Shown here piece after piece: positions 5,529 to 14,281 of a stretch of 20,000 nt of DNA. The stretch's first letter is position 1. The number at the start of each line of letters is the position of its first letter. The notes under the pieces were generated by a model. The model made no database searches. It had not been told where the DNA came from and saw nothing but the letters and a program-made list of their open reading frames with translations. This stretch comes from Baffinella frigidus (lineage: Eukaryota > Cryptophyceae > Cryptomonadales > Baffinellaceae). A program made the translations under genes and the position numbers. The stretch lies in assembly GCA_026770585.1 (NCBI GenBank), contig MU646810.1, forward strand, positions 22,412 to 42,411, given 5' to 3'.

Positions 5529-7700
5529 CGTTGGAGACGTTCCAGTCACGGTTCCAGATCGACGTAGACTGCTTCTTCGGCACCTGCACGGTCTGGTACG
5601 CCGAGGTTTGATACGAAGAGTACATGGGGTTGCGGAGAGCACCCATGTACGATGAGTAGATGGGGTCGTAGGCCGGAATCGGCATCGACACCTGTCGAAA
5701 CACTCTGGTTAGCAACCTTGCCCCGGGAGAGCCGCAGCGAACGTTGGGGGTTACCACCAACCCTCACAGAAAGCTCAAATCCCTTCTGTCCTGCTTTTGT
5801 TTTAGTACAAATGGGCGAAGGACGACACCTGCCAAACCACTCTGGTTAGCAACCAGTGAGCCTCGGTCGGACAGGTGACGAGCCTCGGTGGTTGACTAAT
5901 GAAGGTGTCTTGGGTCTCGCTTGCGCGTTGGGCCTTGGCCTCTGCGGCCTCTCTCCTCCCAAGCGGGGTCTCGCAATCGTACCCCGAGTGAGCCGCAGCG
6001 AACGTTAGGGGCTGCCTCCAGCCCTCACAGAAAGCTCAAATCACTTATGTCCTTCTATCCCTCAAGTGACCATTGGGTGAATATTCACCCTAACTCGCCC
6101 TAGGCAGGTCCTAGGACCCTATCGTAGGGTGTATGAGCCTACTGGCCACTTGAGGGATATTTCTAGTACAAAACGGGCCAAGACGTCGGATTCCGACGTC
6201 CTTGGCCTAAACCGATTCAGGTATTTGATCAACCTGTGCGGGCTTGAGGTAGGGGCCACCAGCCCTCCGAGTGGGAGCAAATCGTCTTTTCGAGTCCCTT
6301 GATTTGTACCAGAGGTCGTCGGAATCCGACGGTCTTCAGTACACATCAAGGGGATTGAAAAAGGCGATGTGCTCCCACTCTGAGGGCTGGTGGGGTCGAG
6401 ACCGTCTGGTTCGTGGTTTAGGGGTTAGGGTGTGGTTAGGGGTTAGGGGTTAGGGGTTAGGGGTTAGGGCGAGACCATCTGGTACTGCGGGACGGCCTGG
6501 CGGAGGACCATCTGCTCGTGGCCTGCCTAGTCCAAGAAAACATGATTCCCTATGTGTTCATAGGGGTTGGCCGAAGGTTAATTAGGGCCCCATGTAAATT
6601 TAATTAAGGCCAGAATCCGGTTTGACAGGCCATTTCCTCTTAAATTAAACATGTTCCCAGATGAGGGTGACACCGTCTGGTACTGCGGGGCGGCCTGGCG
6701 GAGGACGATCTGCTCGTGGCCCGTCTGATCCTCGAAGTAGCTCGCCTTCGGCACCTGCCAAGGAAATCAGAAATCTGTTAAACATCTCCTGCTTACCGGC
6801 CGATACGGGGTAGCTAGAACGGCCGACACGGGGTACATAAAGTAGCACAATGCGTGGGTCATGTACGGTGCTGCAGCTGGTTGTGCTGCAATAAAATACC
6901 AACCACCCTCTCTGAGTAGCCAACTTTACCCCGGGGGTTGCTTCGCGAAAGAGCCTCGGTGCAAACGAGGATTATCGCCGCGTGCCCTACGAAAGGGTGG
7001 CGTGGCAGCACCTGGATCGTGGAGACGTTATAGTCACGGTTCCAGATCGACGTTGTCTGCTTCTTCGGCACCTGGATCGTCTGCGACTTGGGCACCTGGA
7101 CGGTGTACACCTGCTGCACGTAGCTCATCTTCGGCACCTGCCAAAGAAATCGGAAATCAGCAAAGGCGTTCACCTCTGCGCGGCCCTAGCACGCGCGGCC
7201 TGGGGGCCGAAATCGCGGCTCTGGCGGAGTCGAGGAAGCGAAAGAGCCTCGGGGCAATCGAGGACTGGCACCGCGTACCCTGCCAAAGGGTGGCTTGGCA
7301 ACACCTGGATCGTCTGCGACATGGGCATCGTGTACACGTTGTCGTACCTGGTTGGGATTGAGGGCTGAGACTTGAGGGTTTAGGGTTTAGGAGTTGGGGG
7401 AGCGTACGTGATTTTCGGCACACTCACGCTCTGGGTGGTGGGCACGTGGACGACGCGGGTCTGGTAGGCCATCGGCTGCTGCATGGTGTACGTCTGAGGC
7501 TGCATGTGCGGCACGGTGTACCAGACTGGCATGGTCTGGTAGGCCATCTGCTGCTGCATGGGCATGGCGTACGAGACCGGCGCCGGCATGTTGTAGCCCT
7601 GCATGGGCATCATGTACGACGTGGGATAGGGCATGTAAGACGCGCCCTCGGAGCCGGCGACCTTCCCTCCATCGCGCCAGTCCTTGAGCCAGCCGGCCAT
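5524..7700 (-). CDS. Gene C: MPMQ/VPK-repeat protein, paralogue of gene A
   Basis: Five exons join in phase into a 236-residue protein. Exon 1 (7700-7408) runs from MAGWLKDWRDGGKVAGSEG through YMPY/MPMQ repeats to VSVPKIT. Exon 2 (7347-7305) encodes YDNVYTMPMSQTIQ. Exon 3 (7137-7012) runs from VPKMSYVQQVYTVQVPKSQ through VPKKQTTSIWNRDYNVSTIQ. Exon 4 (6754-6674) runs VPKASYFEDQTGHEQIVLRQ to PQYQT. Exon 6 (5691-5524) runs from VSMPIPAYDPIYSSY to VQVPKKQSTSIWNRDWNVSN-A-stop. A cassette-like exon 5 (6526-6464) could be included. Donors are GT; acceptors are AG followed by G. VPKKQxTSIWNRDxNVS appears in both exon 3 and exon 6, a duplicated module. An alveolin- or articulin-like structural role is guessed from the V-P-K repeats; no enzyme motif, signal peptide or membrane span is seen. 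Confidence 0.7.
6059..6156. mobile_element. 98-bp MITE with CCCTYAAGTGACCA ends, copy 1
   Basis: The ends are CCCTCAAGTGACCA and its complement TGGCCACTTGAGGG (with one extra base). The interior has GTGAATATTCAC and CCTAGGCAGGTCCTAGGACC. An AT dinucleotide stands on both sides. The copy at 14333-14430 has the same length and nearly the same sequence, also flanked by AT, so a 2-bp target duplication is likely. There is no coding capacity; a transposase would have to act in trans. Confidence 0.85.
6176..6206. repeat. Small hairpin with GTCGGATTCCGAC core
   Basis: GGGCCAAGACGTCGGATTCC and the following GACGTCCTTGGCC pair around a GTCGGA/TCCGAC core. The same core forms the tip of the two MITEs at 6256-6393 and 17563-17702. 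This is probably the apex of a broken third copy. Confidence 0.55.
6256..6393. mobile_element. 138-bp MITE, CCACCAGCCCTC family
   Basis: The terminal inverted repeats are CCACCAGCCCTC and GAGGGCTGGTGG; the sub-terminal stem is GAGTGGGAGCA/TGCTCCCACTC. The middle is the hairpin core GTCGTCGGAATCCGACGGTC. Length, end sequence and core match the 140-bp element at 17563-17702. Lone ends of the family (CCCTCACAGAAAGCTC) occur at about 5756 and 6012. It lies inside the last intron of gene C. Confidence 0.8.
6464..6526 (-). CDS. Duplicated partial exon 5 of gene C
   Basis: With acceptor CTAG|GCAGGC this reads AGHEQMVLRQAVPQYQM followed by VSP and a TAA that lies in a CCCTAACCCC run. It is a near copy of the second half of exon 4 (GHEQIVLRQAAPQYQT). 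Both of its possible junctions are phase 0, so it could be spliced in as a cassette using the weak donor ATG|GTCTCG, serve as an alternative last exon, or be skipped. Its upstream flank is the dispersed repeat 6535-6667, which replaced the first half of the exon. Confidence 0.45.
   Translation of the reverse strand, partial: AGHEQMVLRQAVPQYQMVSP
6535..6667. repeat. Dispersed about 130-bp repeat, copy 2
   Basis: This is the partner of 364-495, located between exon 4 and the duplicated exon 5 of gene C. It overlaps the start of the intron after exon 4 (CCCTCATCTGGGAACATGTT on the minus strand). The corresponding junction at 480-560 shows the same words, which aligns the two gene copies. Confidence 0.7.
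6951..7011 (-). repeat. Intron hairpin element at the 5' splice site of gene C intron 3
   Basis: The intron begins exactly at GTGCTGCCACGCCACCCTTT, then CGTAGGGCACGCGGCGATAA, then TCCTCGTTTGCACCGAGGCTC. It has two potential hairpins, CCCT-TTCGT-AGGG and CCTCG-TTTGCAC-CGAGG. The intron (7011-6755, 257 nt) ends TTTCCTTGGCAG. The following part contains a duplicated GGCCGATACGGGG/GGCCGACACGGGG pair. Confidence 0.75.
7245..7304 (-). repeat. Intron hairpin element at the 5' splice site of gene C intron 2
   Basis: This copy closely matches 6951-7011. It starts GTGTTGCCAAGCCACCCTTT at the splice donor, then GGCAGGGTACGCGGTGCCAG, then TCCTCGATTGCCCCGAGGCTC. The intron is 7304-7138 (167 nt) and ends GATTTCTTTGGCAG. 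The rest of the two introns is not obviously similar except near the acceptor. Confidence 0.75.
7348..7407 (-). other. Gene C intron 1 with telomere-like units
   Basis: This 60-nt intron has donor CAC|GTACGCTCCCCCAA, then CTCCTAAACCCTAAACCCTC, and acceptor CAACCAG|GTACGAC. Donor context and phase are the same as in gene A intron 1. Confidence 0.7.
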
Positions 7701-8700
7701 CGGGGGACTGTCAAAATCTGAGGAAGGGGAAATCCAGATCCTCCCTAAAAAGAACCTTAAAAAGAACCGGCACATCAAATCTGACCAATGCACACACTCA
7801 AAATCGGTCGTGGTTCCGGTCGTACCCCGGAACAATTCCGAACAATTCCGGTACGAAGTTCCTATCAGTTGCTTGCATGGTTTTCGTGATCGATTGTGGC
7901 CGTCAATTGTGACGAAATAAGAAGGTTGACCAGTTTGCCGAACTTGTCAAACTCGCTCCGTCCCTCATGGGGACAACTCCTAAAGGACCTAAAGGACAAG
8001 CACCCCAAGAGAGCCACCCTGTATCCCCTCTTCACGAGCCTCTGCACTGGAGAGCTAAACGCGATCCGAAAGCAACAAAGCTTTTTCTGCAGATCCTTTC
8101 TACGGAAGGGCGTGCCGTTGGGCTATGCTGGGCGAAATTAAAACCTGAAGGACCTTTAGGACCTAAAGGCTCCGCCGGGCAGCAGCGCGACATGGCAGCG
8201 AGAAAAAATACCTGGCAAAATCAGTGTGGCCGACGAGAACCCATCAACCAGTCTCACATCTAGATCTACCAGTTTTTTTAGTTGAAAACCTGAAACTGCT
8301 GGGACATGGTTCTGTTTTCCAGTTTTTCGACCAAAAAACTGGCCCAGCCTGCCAGAGGGGTAACCTTCTCTCGTGCCGAAAAACTGATGGGTGGCCTTCG
8401 CCCTTCGTCGGCCACACTAGAAAAAATCTTTGACCAGACATGCCTGTTTGGAACTGGCATAGGAACGTGTGGGCTGCCGTACTGTGTTCAATAAAGCTCC
8501 AATAGCTCCAATAACGGGAAATGGGGTTTAGTTTTTTGGGAGGGGCGGTAACAGAGGCTACGTTCCAGGGAACTTGAACAGCGTAATCTGGGACTACCTG
8601 CTACCTGTGTTGGTAACGGTAACAGGGTCCCAGGACTTCTAGGTTGTTACCAAGTCCTCTATGCGATGTTTGGTTGGATGCTTGTTTCAATCATGAATTC
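7701..8700. other. Upstream region of gene C; no supported gene
   Basis: 7701-7900 is the likely gene C 5' region. It holds a short tandem CCGGAACAATT/CCGAACAATT repeat (about 7828-7850). At 7979 and 8143 there are GGACCTAAAGG repeats, also seen near 2930, 14645 and 18866. The plus frame around 7930-8138 reads LLKDLKDKHPKRATLYPL and ends GVPLGYAGRN. Diverged versions (AYVGRNKNLTDL at about 18850; IRK...FC at about 14590) suggest a dispersed repeat with a former coding frame. 8265-8345 has repeated CCAGTTTTTT/AAAAAACTGG words able to pair. An AATAAA at 8490 is isolated. I call no gene. Confidence 0.4.
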
Positions 8701-11568
8701 CTGAACCCTAAACCCTAAACCCTAAAACCTGATCCCTAAACCACAAACACCAAATACTAAACCCTCAACCCTAAACCCTAAATCCAAAACCCTAAACCCT
8801 AAACCCTAAACCCTGAACCCTAAACTCTAAACCCCAAACCATATACCCTAAACCCTGAACCCTGAACCCTTAACACTAAACCCTGAACCCTAAACCCTTA
8901 GCCCTAAACCCTTAACCCTAAACCCTAAACCCTGAACCCTAAAACCTCAAACGAAAACCCTAAACCCAAACCCCTCGACACTAAATCCCAAGCTCTAAGC
9001 CCTAAACCCTAAATCATGAACCCCAAACAACAAACACTAAACACCAAACACTACAAAGTAAACACCAAACACCAAACCCCAAACACTCAACACCTGACAC
9101 AAAAAACTAACCACTAACCACTAAACACTAAACACTAAACACTGAAGACTCAGGACGACACACGACACACTAAACACTGAAGACTCAACACCAAACATTA
9201 AACACTGAACACTCAACTCTAAACACTAAACATTAAACACCAAACACTCAACACTAAACACACAGCACTAAACACTAAACACTAAACACTTAACACTCAA
9301 CACTCCTCATACCTCCAACCTAAACACTGAAACCCTAAACCCTGAAACCTAAAACCTCAAAATCAAACCCTGAACCCTGAATTCTAAAACCCGGACCCTA
9401 AACCCTAAAACTTAAAAACTGAAACCTGAACCCTGAACCCTCCACATCAAATCCTAAACAATTACCCTGAACCCTGAACCCTCAACCCTAAAGACTAGAC
9501 TCTAAACACTCAATAATAAAGCCTAAACCCCAACCCCCAAAACCTAAAACTTAAACCCTTAACTCTAAGCCCTGAGCCCTAAACCTGAAACCCTAAACCC
9601 TAAACTCCAAACCCCAAACCCCAAACTCTGAACCTTAAACACAAATATCATAAAACCTGAACACCAAACAATAAACAATAAATACTGAACAATGAACAAT
9701 GACCAATAAAAAGTAAACAATTAATCATCAACAACACACAATAAACGAAAAACGCTCACCGCACTGAACAATAAACCAAAAACAATCAAACCTCAACCCG
9801 AAACCTCAAACTCCAGACGCTAAACCCTGAACCCTAAAGTTACGCACGATCGTAAATCGGATTTACATCACAGAAACCCTTATTAAAAGACAAAGGCTTG
9901 AACGTCAAAAAGGCACTTGGAACCCTAAACAATAAAAACTAAACACTCAACCCTCAACCCTCAACCCTCAACCCCTGACCCTAAACCCTGAACCCAAAAC
10001 CATAAAGCCTGAACCCTAAACCCTGAACCCTACATCCTAAACCCTAAATCCAGAACCCTAAACCCTAAACCCTAAACCCTAAACCGGAAACCTCAAAACC
10101 TCAAGCATAAACCCTAAACCCTAAACCCCAAACCTTCTACCTTGAACCCTGCACCCTAAACCCTAAACCCTAAACCCTATACGTGAAACCCTGAACCCTG
10201 AAACCTAAACACTTAACCCTGAACCCTAAACCCTTTACCCTAAACCCTTCACCCTAAACCCTAAACCCTACACCCGGAACCCTAAAACCCTAACCCTAAA
10301 TCCAGACCTCCTCAACCCTCAATCCTAAACTTTAAGCCCTCAACCCTGAATCCTGAACCCTAAACAACGAACACGAAACACTCAACAATAAACAGTAAAC
10401 ACCAAAACCTAAACCCTAAACATTAAACACCTCACACCCAAAACTAAACACTAAACGCTAAACACTACACACTAAAACATAAACACTGAACACTCAACAC
10501 TCAACACTCAACATTCAACACTAAAGACTAAACACTCAACACTAATCACTGAACACTAATCACTAAACACTCAACACTAAACACTAAAAAATCTTCATCC
10601 CTCAACCCTATACGCCAAACCCTGAACCCTAAAACCTCAAACCTCACAATCAAAACCTGAAACTTGAACCATACAATCTGGACCCTGAGCCCTAAAACTT
10701 AAAACCTGAAACCTGAACCCTGAACCCTAAACCCTGAACCCTAAACCCTGAACCCTAAACCCTGAACCCTAAACCCCGAACCCTAAACTTTAAACACTAA
10801 ACAATAAAGCCTAAACCCCAAACCCTTAAACCCAAACCCTAAACCCTAAACTCTAAGCCCCAAACCCTAATCCCGAGATCCTAAACCCTAAACCCGAAAG
10901 TCAAAACCCCAAACTCTCAATTCTGAACCCTTAACACCAAAATCCTAAAACCTGACCACCAAACAATAATCAATAAAAACAAAACAATAATTAATACAAC
11001 CTAATTCCTAATTCCTAAACCCTGAAAACTCATCACTAAACCAGAAACCTTAAACTCTAAACCCTAAACAAAACACACCACACTAAACAGTAAACGAAAA
11101 AAATCTAAACTCAACTCTCAACTACAAACTCCAATCCCTCAAACCTCAAACCTCAACCCTAAGCCCTAAACCTTGAAACCGAAACCCTTAACCCTAAACG
11201 CTAAACTTTAAACCCTGAATACTGATCCCGCAAACCTTAACCGCAAAGCCTACAACCTGAAACCTGAAACATAATCCCTAACCCCTTACCCCTTACCCAT
11301 TACCCCTTACCCCTCTTACCCCTTACCCCTTGCCCCTTACCCCTTACCCCTACCCCTTACCACAAACCACTCCACTAAACCCTAAACCCTAAACCCTAAA
11401 CCCAAAACCCTAAACCCTAAACCCTAAACCCCAAACCCTGAACCCTACACCGTACACCCTAAACCCTAAACCTTAAACCCGAAACCCGAAACCCAAAACC
11501 CTAAACCTTAAACCCTAAACCCTAAACCCTAAACCCTAAACCCTGAACCCTAAATATTAAACCTTCTT
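8701..11568 (-). repeat. 2.9-kb degenerate heptamer array (CCCTAAA and derivatives)
   Basis: Nearly the whole stretch is made of 7-base words. AAACCCT and CCCTGAA predominate. Blocks of derived units occur: AAACACT at about 9020-9300 and 10370-10590, AAACAAT/AACAATA at about 9660-9780 and 10960, and CCCCTTA at about 11276-11365. A short island at 9837-9920 is a diverged fragment of the 3003-3394 repeat. No gene is present. The array is telomere-like but not intact telomere; it is an interstitial or subtelomeric satellite. Confidence 0.9.
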
Positions 11569-11663
11569 CCTCCTCGCCCGATGCAATGCTTGCATTCACA
11601 GTGGTGTCTCGAACACAAGAACCCAACCCCGTCCCTACTTGTATACACAGTGCACCACACTGA

Positions 11664-11770
11664 TACCTCGCTCATGAGAAAACGCCCCCCCCCCCCAGGA
11701 CCATCATAGGGCCCTAGGCATAGGCCTACTGTAGGGTCCTAGGGGGTGGCTCTTTTTTGTGAGGGAGGTA
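11664..11770. mobile_element. 107-bp foldback element, uninterrupted copy
   Basis: The ends TACCTCGCTCATGAGAAAACG and the complementary GTGAGGGAGGTA flank a middle reading GGGCCCTAGGCATAGGCCTA and CTGTAGGGTCCTAGG. In reverse orientation this matches 14282-14485 but lacks the 98 bp inserted there. It therefore shows the pre-insertion structure. Confidence 0.75.
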
Positions 11771-12160
11771 CCCCTGTACGATACACATCAGTGCGGCGAG
11801 GTCATGGCGTACGGAATGTGAAGTCTAGGTCCCGCTATCAGGACCTAAAAACAAATACAGCGTGCATCGGCGTTCTCAGGGAGGTGGTGTGTTTCTCGGC
11901 CACCACGTGCCTCGGACACAGTCCTCGGGCACAGCAAACACTTTAGAGAATGTATGCCATCTGAAACACGCAGACACGCACAGAAGGATGGTGACCAGTC
12001 TAGGCAGCAATGCCCGACAACGCCAGTGGAGTCTCGAGGCGGGGAGATTGCGTTTACTTGGTTTCCCGAGTTCTCGAAAAGGAGAAGTGATTCCCAGAAG
12101 CACCCAGCCGCCTACTCAGAGCATGCTGACGATTGCCACATCTCTTATAGAGGTGCGGTC
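11771..12160. other. No supported gene
   Basis: This is unique sequence of mixed composition between a foldback element and a satellite. Frames are open on both strands, but none shows splice structure, a paralogue or a recognisable motif. It could hold 3' sequence of gene D, though the distance makes that doubtful. Confidence 0.4.
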
Positions 12161-12162
12161 TG

Positions 12163-12352
12163 TGCTTCTTGGTGCTTGGTGCTTGGTGCTTGGTGCTTGG
12201 TGCTTGGTAATTGGTTCTTGGTTCTTGGTTCTTGGTTCTTGGTTCTTGGTTCTTGGTTCTTGGTGCTTGGTGCTTGGTGCTTGGTTCTTGGTGCTTGGTT
12301 CTTGGTGCTTGGTTCTTGGTTCTTGGTTCTTGGTGCTTGGTTCTTGGTTCTT
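12163..12352. repeat. Heptamer satellite (TTCTTGG / TGCTTGG)n
   Basis: About 27 seven-base units are either TGCTTGG or TTCTTGG, with one TAATTGG. Because 7 is not a multiple of 3, the array is open in all plus frames as a Leu-Val-Leu-Gly-Ala/Ser-Trp repeat and on the minus strand as a Thr-Lys-X-Gln-X-Pro repeat. These frames are artefacts of the array. It lies about 50 bp beyond the stop codon of gene D. Confidence 0.95.
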
Positions 12353-12404
12353 GACCGCATGCGAGCCGAGGAAGGGTCGGCTTCCCGCGCCACGCTCCAC
12401 CGTC

Positions 12405-13163
12405 TCACTTGATGAGTTTGTGGAAGGGGGAGAATTCCACCAGCCACTCGCCCTTGTTCTTGCCAGAGTATCCTGCAAGGTGAATTCGGTGTCAGGATCT
12501 ATCAGATCCTCCCAAGACAGGGGCAGTGATCAAGACAGGGGCAGTGGCGCCGGCGCTCGGCAACACCGGTGTTCGGCAACGCAGGGGGACGCAGCGCTCG
12601 GGGGGTTGCAAGTTCTTTGATCACGCACCGACGGATTTGTTGGAGCACGTCATACGGACGATGGGAATAGTGCTGGGTGTGTATCCGTGGCGGTTGGCGG
12701 CGAGCGTGATGCTGCTGCTGTCCGCCAACGACTTGCAGGTCTCCTGCTCGCGAGCGCATCCACGTTTCAGCCTTCAACCCGGAGAGTTTCAGAAATAACT
12801 CAGACTAAACCCTATACCCTCACCCCGCGTTCTCCCACAGACCTTGCTCACGATGTCCCACAGCCGCTCAGCGTCTGCTTGTGAAGGCTTCCCAGGGAAC
12901 ATCTTGCACTTGATGTTGTGGCTCCCCACGTCAGGGTTGGAGAAGGCGATGGCGACCCCCCAGCCGTGCGTGGTGTTGTGGAGGATCATCCAGCCGGAGC
13001 CCTTGCCGTTGATTGTGGTGGGTGAAGTTGATTTCGGCGGCTCGGCGTCGCGCATGTTCAAAGGCGGCAGCGTCAAAGGAGCCTTCACCACCTTGAAATC
13101 GACCCCCGAGGATTTCACCGCGAAACTGCCGGACGCCGGGTTGAGGTACTCGTATTGAAACAT
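12405..13163 (-). CDS. Gene D: three-exon gene of unknown function, 167 residues
   Basis: Exon 1 (13163-12843) starts MFQYEYLNPASGSFAVK, passes through SGWMILHNTTHGWGVAIAF and ends ERLWDIVSK. Exon 2 (12743-12629) runs from ETCKSLADSSSITLAANRHG to MTCSNKSV. Exon 3 (12472-12405) reads YSGKNKGEWLVEFSPFHKLI, then K and TGA. Junctions are AAG|GTCTGT with GAGCAG|GAG (phase 0) and G|GTGCGT with TTGCAG|GA (phase 1). Introns are 99 and 156 nt. The protein is compact and soluble-looking, with several Cys and Trp and no clear signal peptide or membrane span. I do not recognise the family. The first ATG follows GAGCAG|GTC, which could itself be an acceptor, so an upstream exon may exist; an in-frame TGA lies a little further upstream. 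Intron 1 contains GGGTATAGGGTTTAG, a telomere-like word in the opposite sense to other introns. Confidence 0.6.
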
Positions 13164-13199
13164 GACCTGCTCAGCAAACAGCTTGTCAGCGCACCGATG

Positions 13200-13646
13200 A
13201 GGGGATCAAGGAGCAGCTGCCCTCCAACGGGATGGGGGGGCGAGGTGGCTCACTCGTGGACGCTTCTCGACTTAGCTCTTGAGAGTTATGGGGGCAGATT
13301 TATTTCAAAATGCTCTGGGCCGGTCGTTATGCGACGGGGACGCATCCTGCTGACCAGAAAAAAAAAGAAAATGACCAGTTCGCGATTTTTAATCAACTTT
13401 TTTTAAAAAGCAATCGGACTGCAATCGCACTTTTACGCCATTTCAGGATGGCAGAGGGGCGTTGGGTCATTATCCCCCATTGCGCAGCTAAATTTGACCC
13501 CATTGCGCAGCTCAATTTGATCCCTCATTGCGCAGCTAAATTTGGCGGTAATGCGACGGGGGCACATCTACGGTTTGCCCCGGGGGGGTTGTGCCGAATG
13601 TTTTTGAAAAAATATCCAGTGTCTAAGCTCTGTCCCTTCATTTGAG
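13200..13646. repeat. Intergenic; three tandem units of CATTGCGCAGCTAAATTTG
   Basis: From about 13478 to 13546 the unit CATTGCGCAGCTAAATTTGA recurs three times at intervals of about 23-27 bp with small changes. The words TATGCGACGGGGACGCAT (about 13328) and AATGCGACGGGGGCACAT (about 13549) bracket it as an imperfect direct repeat. No gene is supported. Confidence 0.6.
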
Positions 13647-13806
13647 GACCGAGTCCTGGACGGGCCCGCCTCGGGCGGAAGGAGAAGTCATTTATTCCAC
13701 ACGTGCGGGACCTCCTGGGTAAGGTTTCCCCCGAAATAGGATAATGTCTAATGTCTACTAAATGACTTCTTCTCCCACCCGAGGCGGGCCCGTCCAGGAC
13801 TCCGTC
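13647..13806. mobile_element. 160-bp foldback element with GC-rich arms
   Basis: The arms are inverted repeats of roughly 45 bp: left GACCGAGTCCTGGACGGGCC, CGCCTCGGGCGGAAGGAGAA, GTCATTTA; right the complement, ending GACTCCGTC at 13806. The middle is about 65 bp with no coding content. Related arm sequence (GGACGAGCCCGCCTCGGG) recurs at about 14198, and a weaker version (GGACGGGTTCGCCTCGGG) at about 19518. This is a dispersed MITE-like family. Confidence 0.75.
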
Positions 13807-13854
13807 ATCACACGGAGTGACTTGACCCCCAGAGCACTCGGGAGAGAGCAACCG

Positions 13855-14086
13855 CGAAGGAGCAGGCAGACGCAGCAGCTTATCCCGGATCCTTGCAACG
13901 ATTCGGGTATTTGATGTAAAAAAAAACTCTTTCCTACGGCCCTACGGTAGGAAACCCTAGGGACCTCGAATTGCCGACGGGAGATACCGAAGAGATCTCT
14001 TCGGTTCAGCAGAAAATTACTACAGTACCCGACCCGGTTCTAAGCTGCTACGGGTTGCTGGTGGAAGGAGCAGGCAGACGCAGCAA
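13855..14086. repeat. Direct repeat GAAGGAGCAGGCAGACGCAG flanking hairpins
   Basis: GAAGGAGCAGGCAGACGCAG occurs at about 13856 and 14065. Between them lie two palindromes: TTTCCTACGG/CCGTAGGAAA (about 13931-13954) and ACCGAAGAGATCTCTTCGGT (about 13987-14006, perfect). Direct repeats of this size could be the result of a local duplication; a mobile unit is possible but unsupported. Confidence 0.5.
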
Positions 14087-14281
14087 GGCGTGATATGCGG
14101 ACCTAGGCGTTATCCGGGCAAAGTAATTTTTCTCTCGGAATCTGGCAGTGAAAATTGCTACACAATTCGTTCTTAATAGTATTATTGGCCTAGGCTAGGA
14201 CGAGCCCGCCTCGGGATGACGTTGGAGCCATTGATGAGGGGGGGGGCTGGAGCATGGCCTACAGCAGACATGCTACGGGGG

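Larger units (their letters stand above)
5692..6673 (-). other. Gene C last intron, filled with duplications and MITEs
   Basis: This long intron (982 nt if exon 5 is skipped) holds a pair of blocks ending CACTCTGGTTAGCAACC (about 5700 and 5834). A second pair contains GAGCCGCAGCGAACGTT and CCCTCACAGAAAGCTCAAATC (5724-5780 and 5986-6043). It also holds a 98-bp MITE (6059-6156), a 138-bp MITE (6256-6393), a TTAGGGG run (6418-6468) and the repeat copy 6535-6667. The donor is ACG|GTGTCA and the acceptor CGACAG|GTGTCG. Confidence 0.5.

Noticed and set aside
7446-7721. Plus-strand His/Val/Gly-rich frame opposite gene C exon 1
   Set aside because: Antisense shadow; the minus frame is the conserved one.
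7896-8141. 81-codon plus-strand frame upstream of gene C
   Set aside because: Related fragments at about 14600 and 18850 point to a dispersed repeat; no gene structure.
8701-11568. Possible true chromosome end
   Set aside because: Units are heavily degenerate and gene-bearing sequence lies on both sides, so this is an interstitial array.
12116-12478. Open frames through the TTCTTGG/TGCTTGG satellite on both strands
   Set aside because: A 7-bp tandem repeat without stops is open in every frame; the translation is a pure repeat.
12844-13158. Plus-strand frame opposite gene D exon 1
   Set aside because: The minus frame joins two further exons in phase; the plus frame has no partners.
13325-13560. 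Candidate tRNA or other small RNA gene
   Set aside because: No cloverleaf, A/B boxes or terminator could be laid out; only short tandem repeats.
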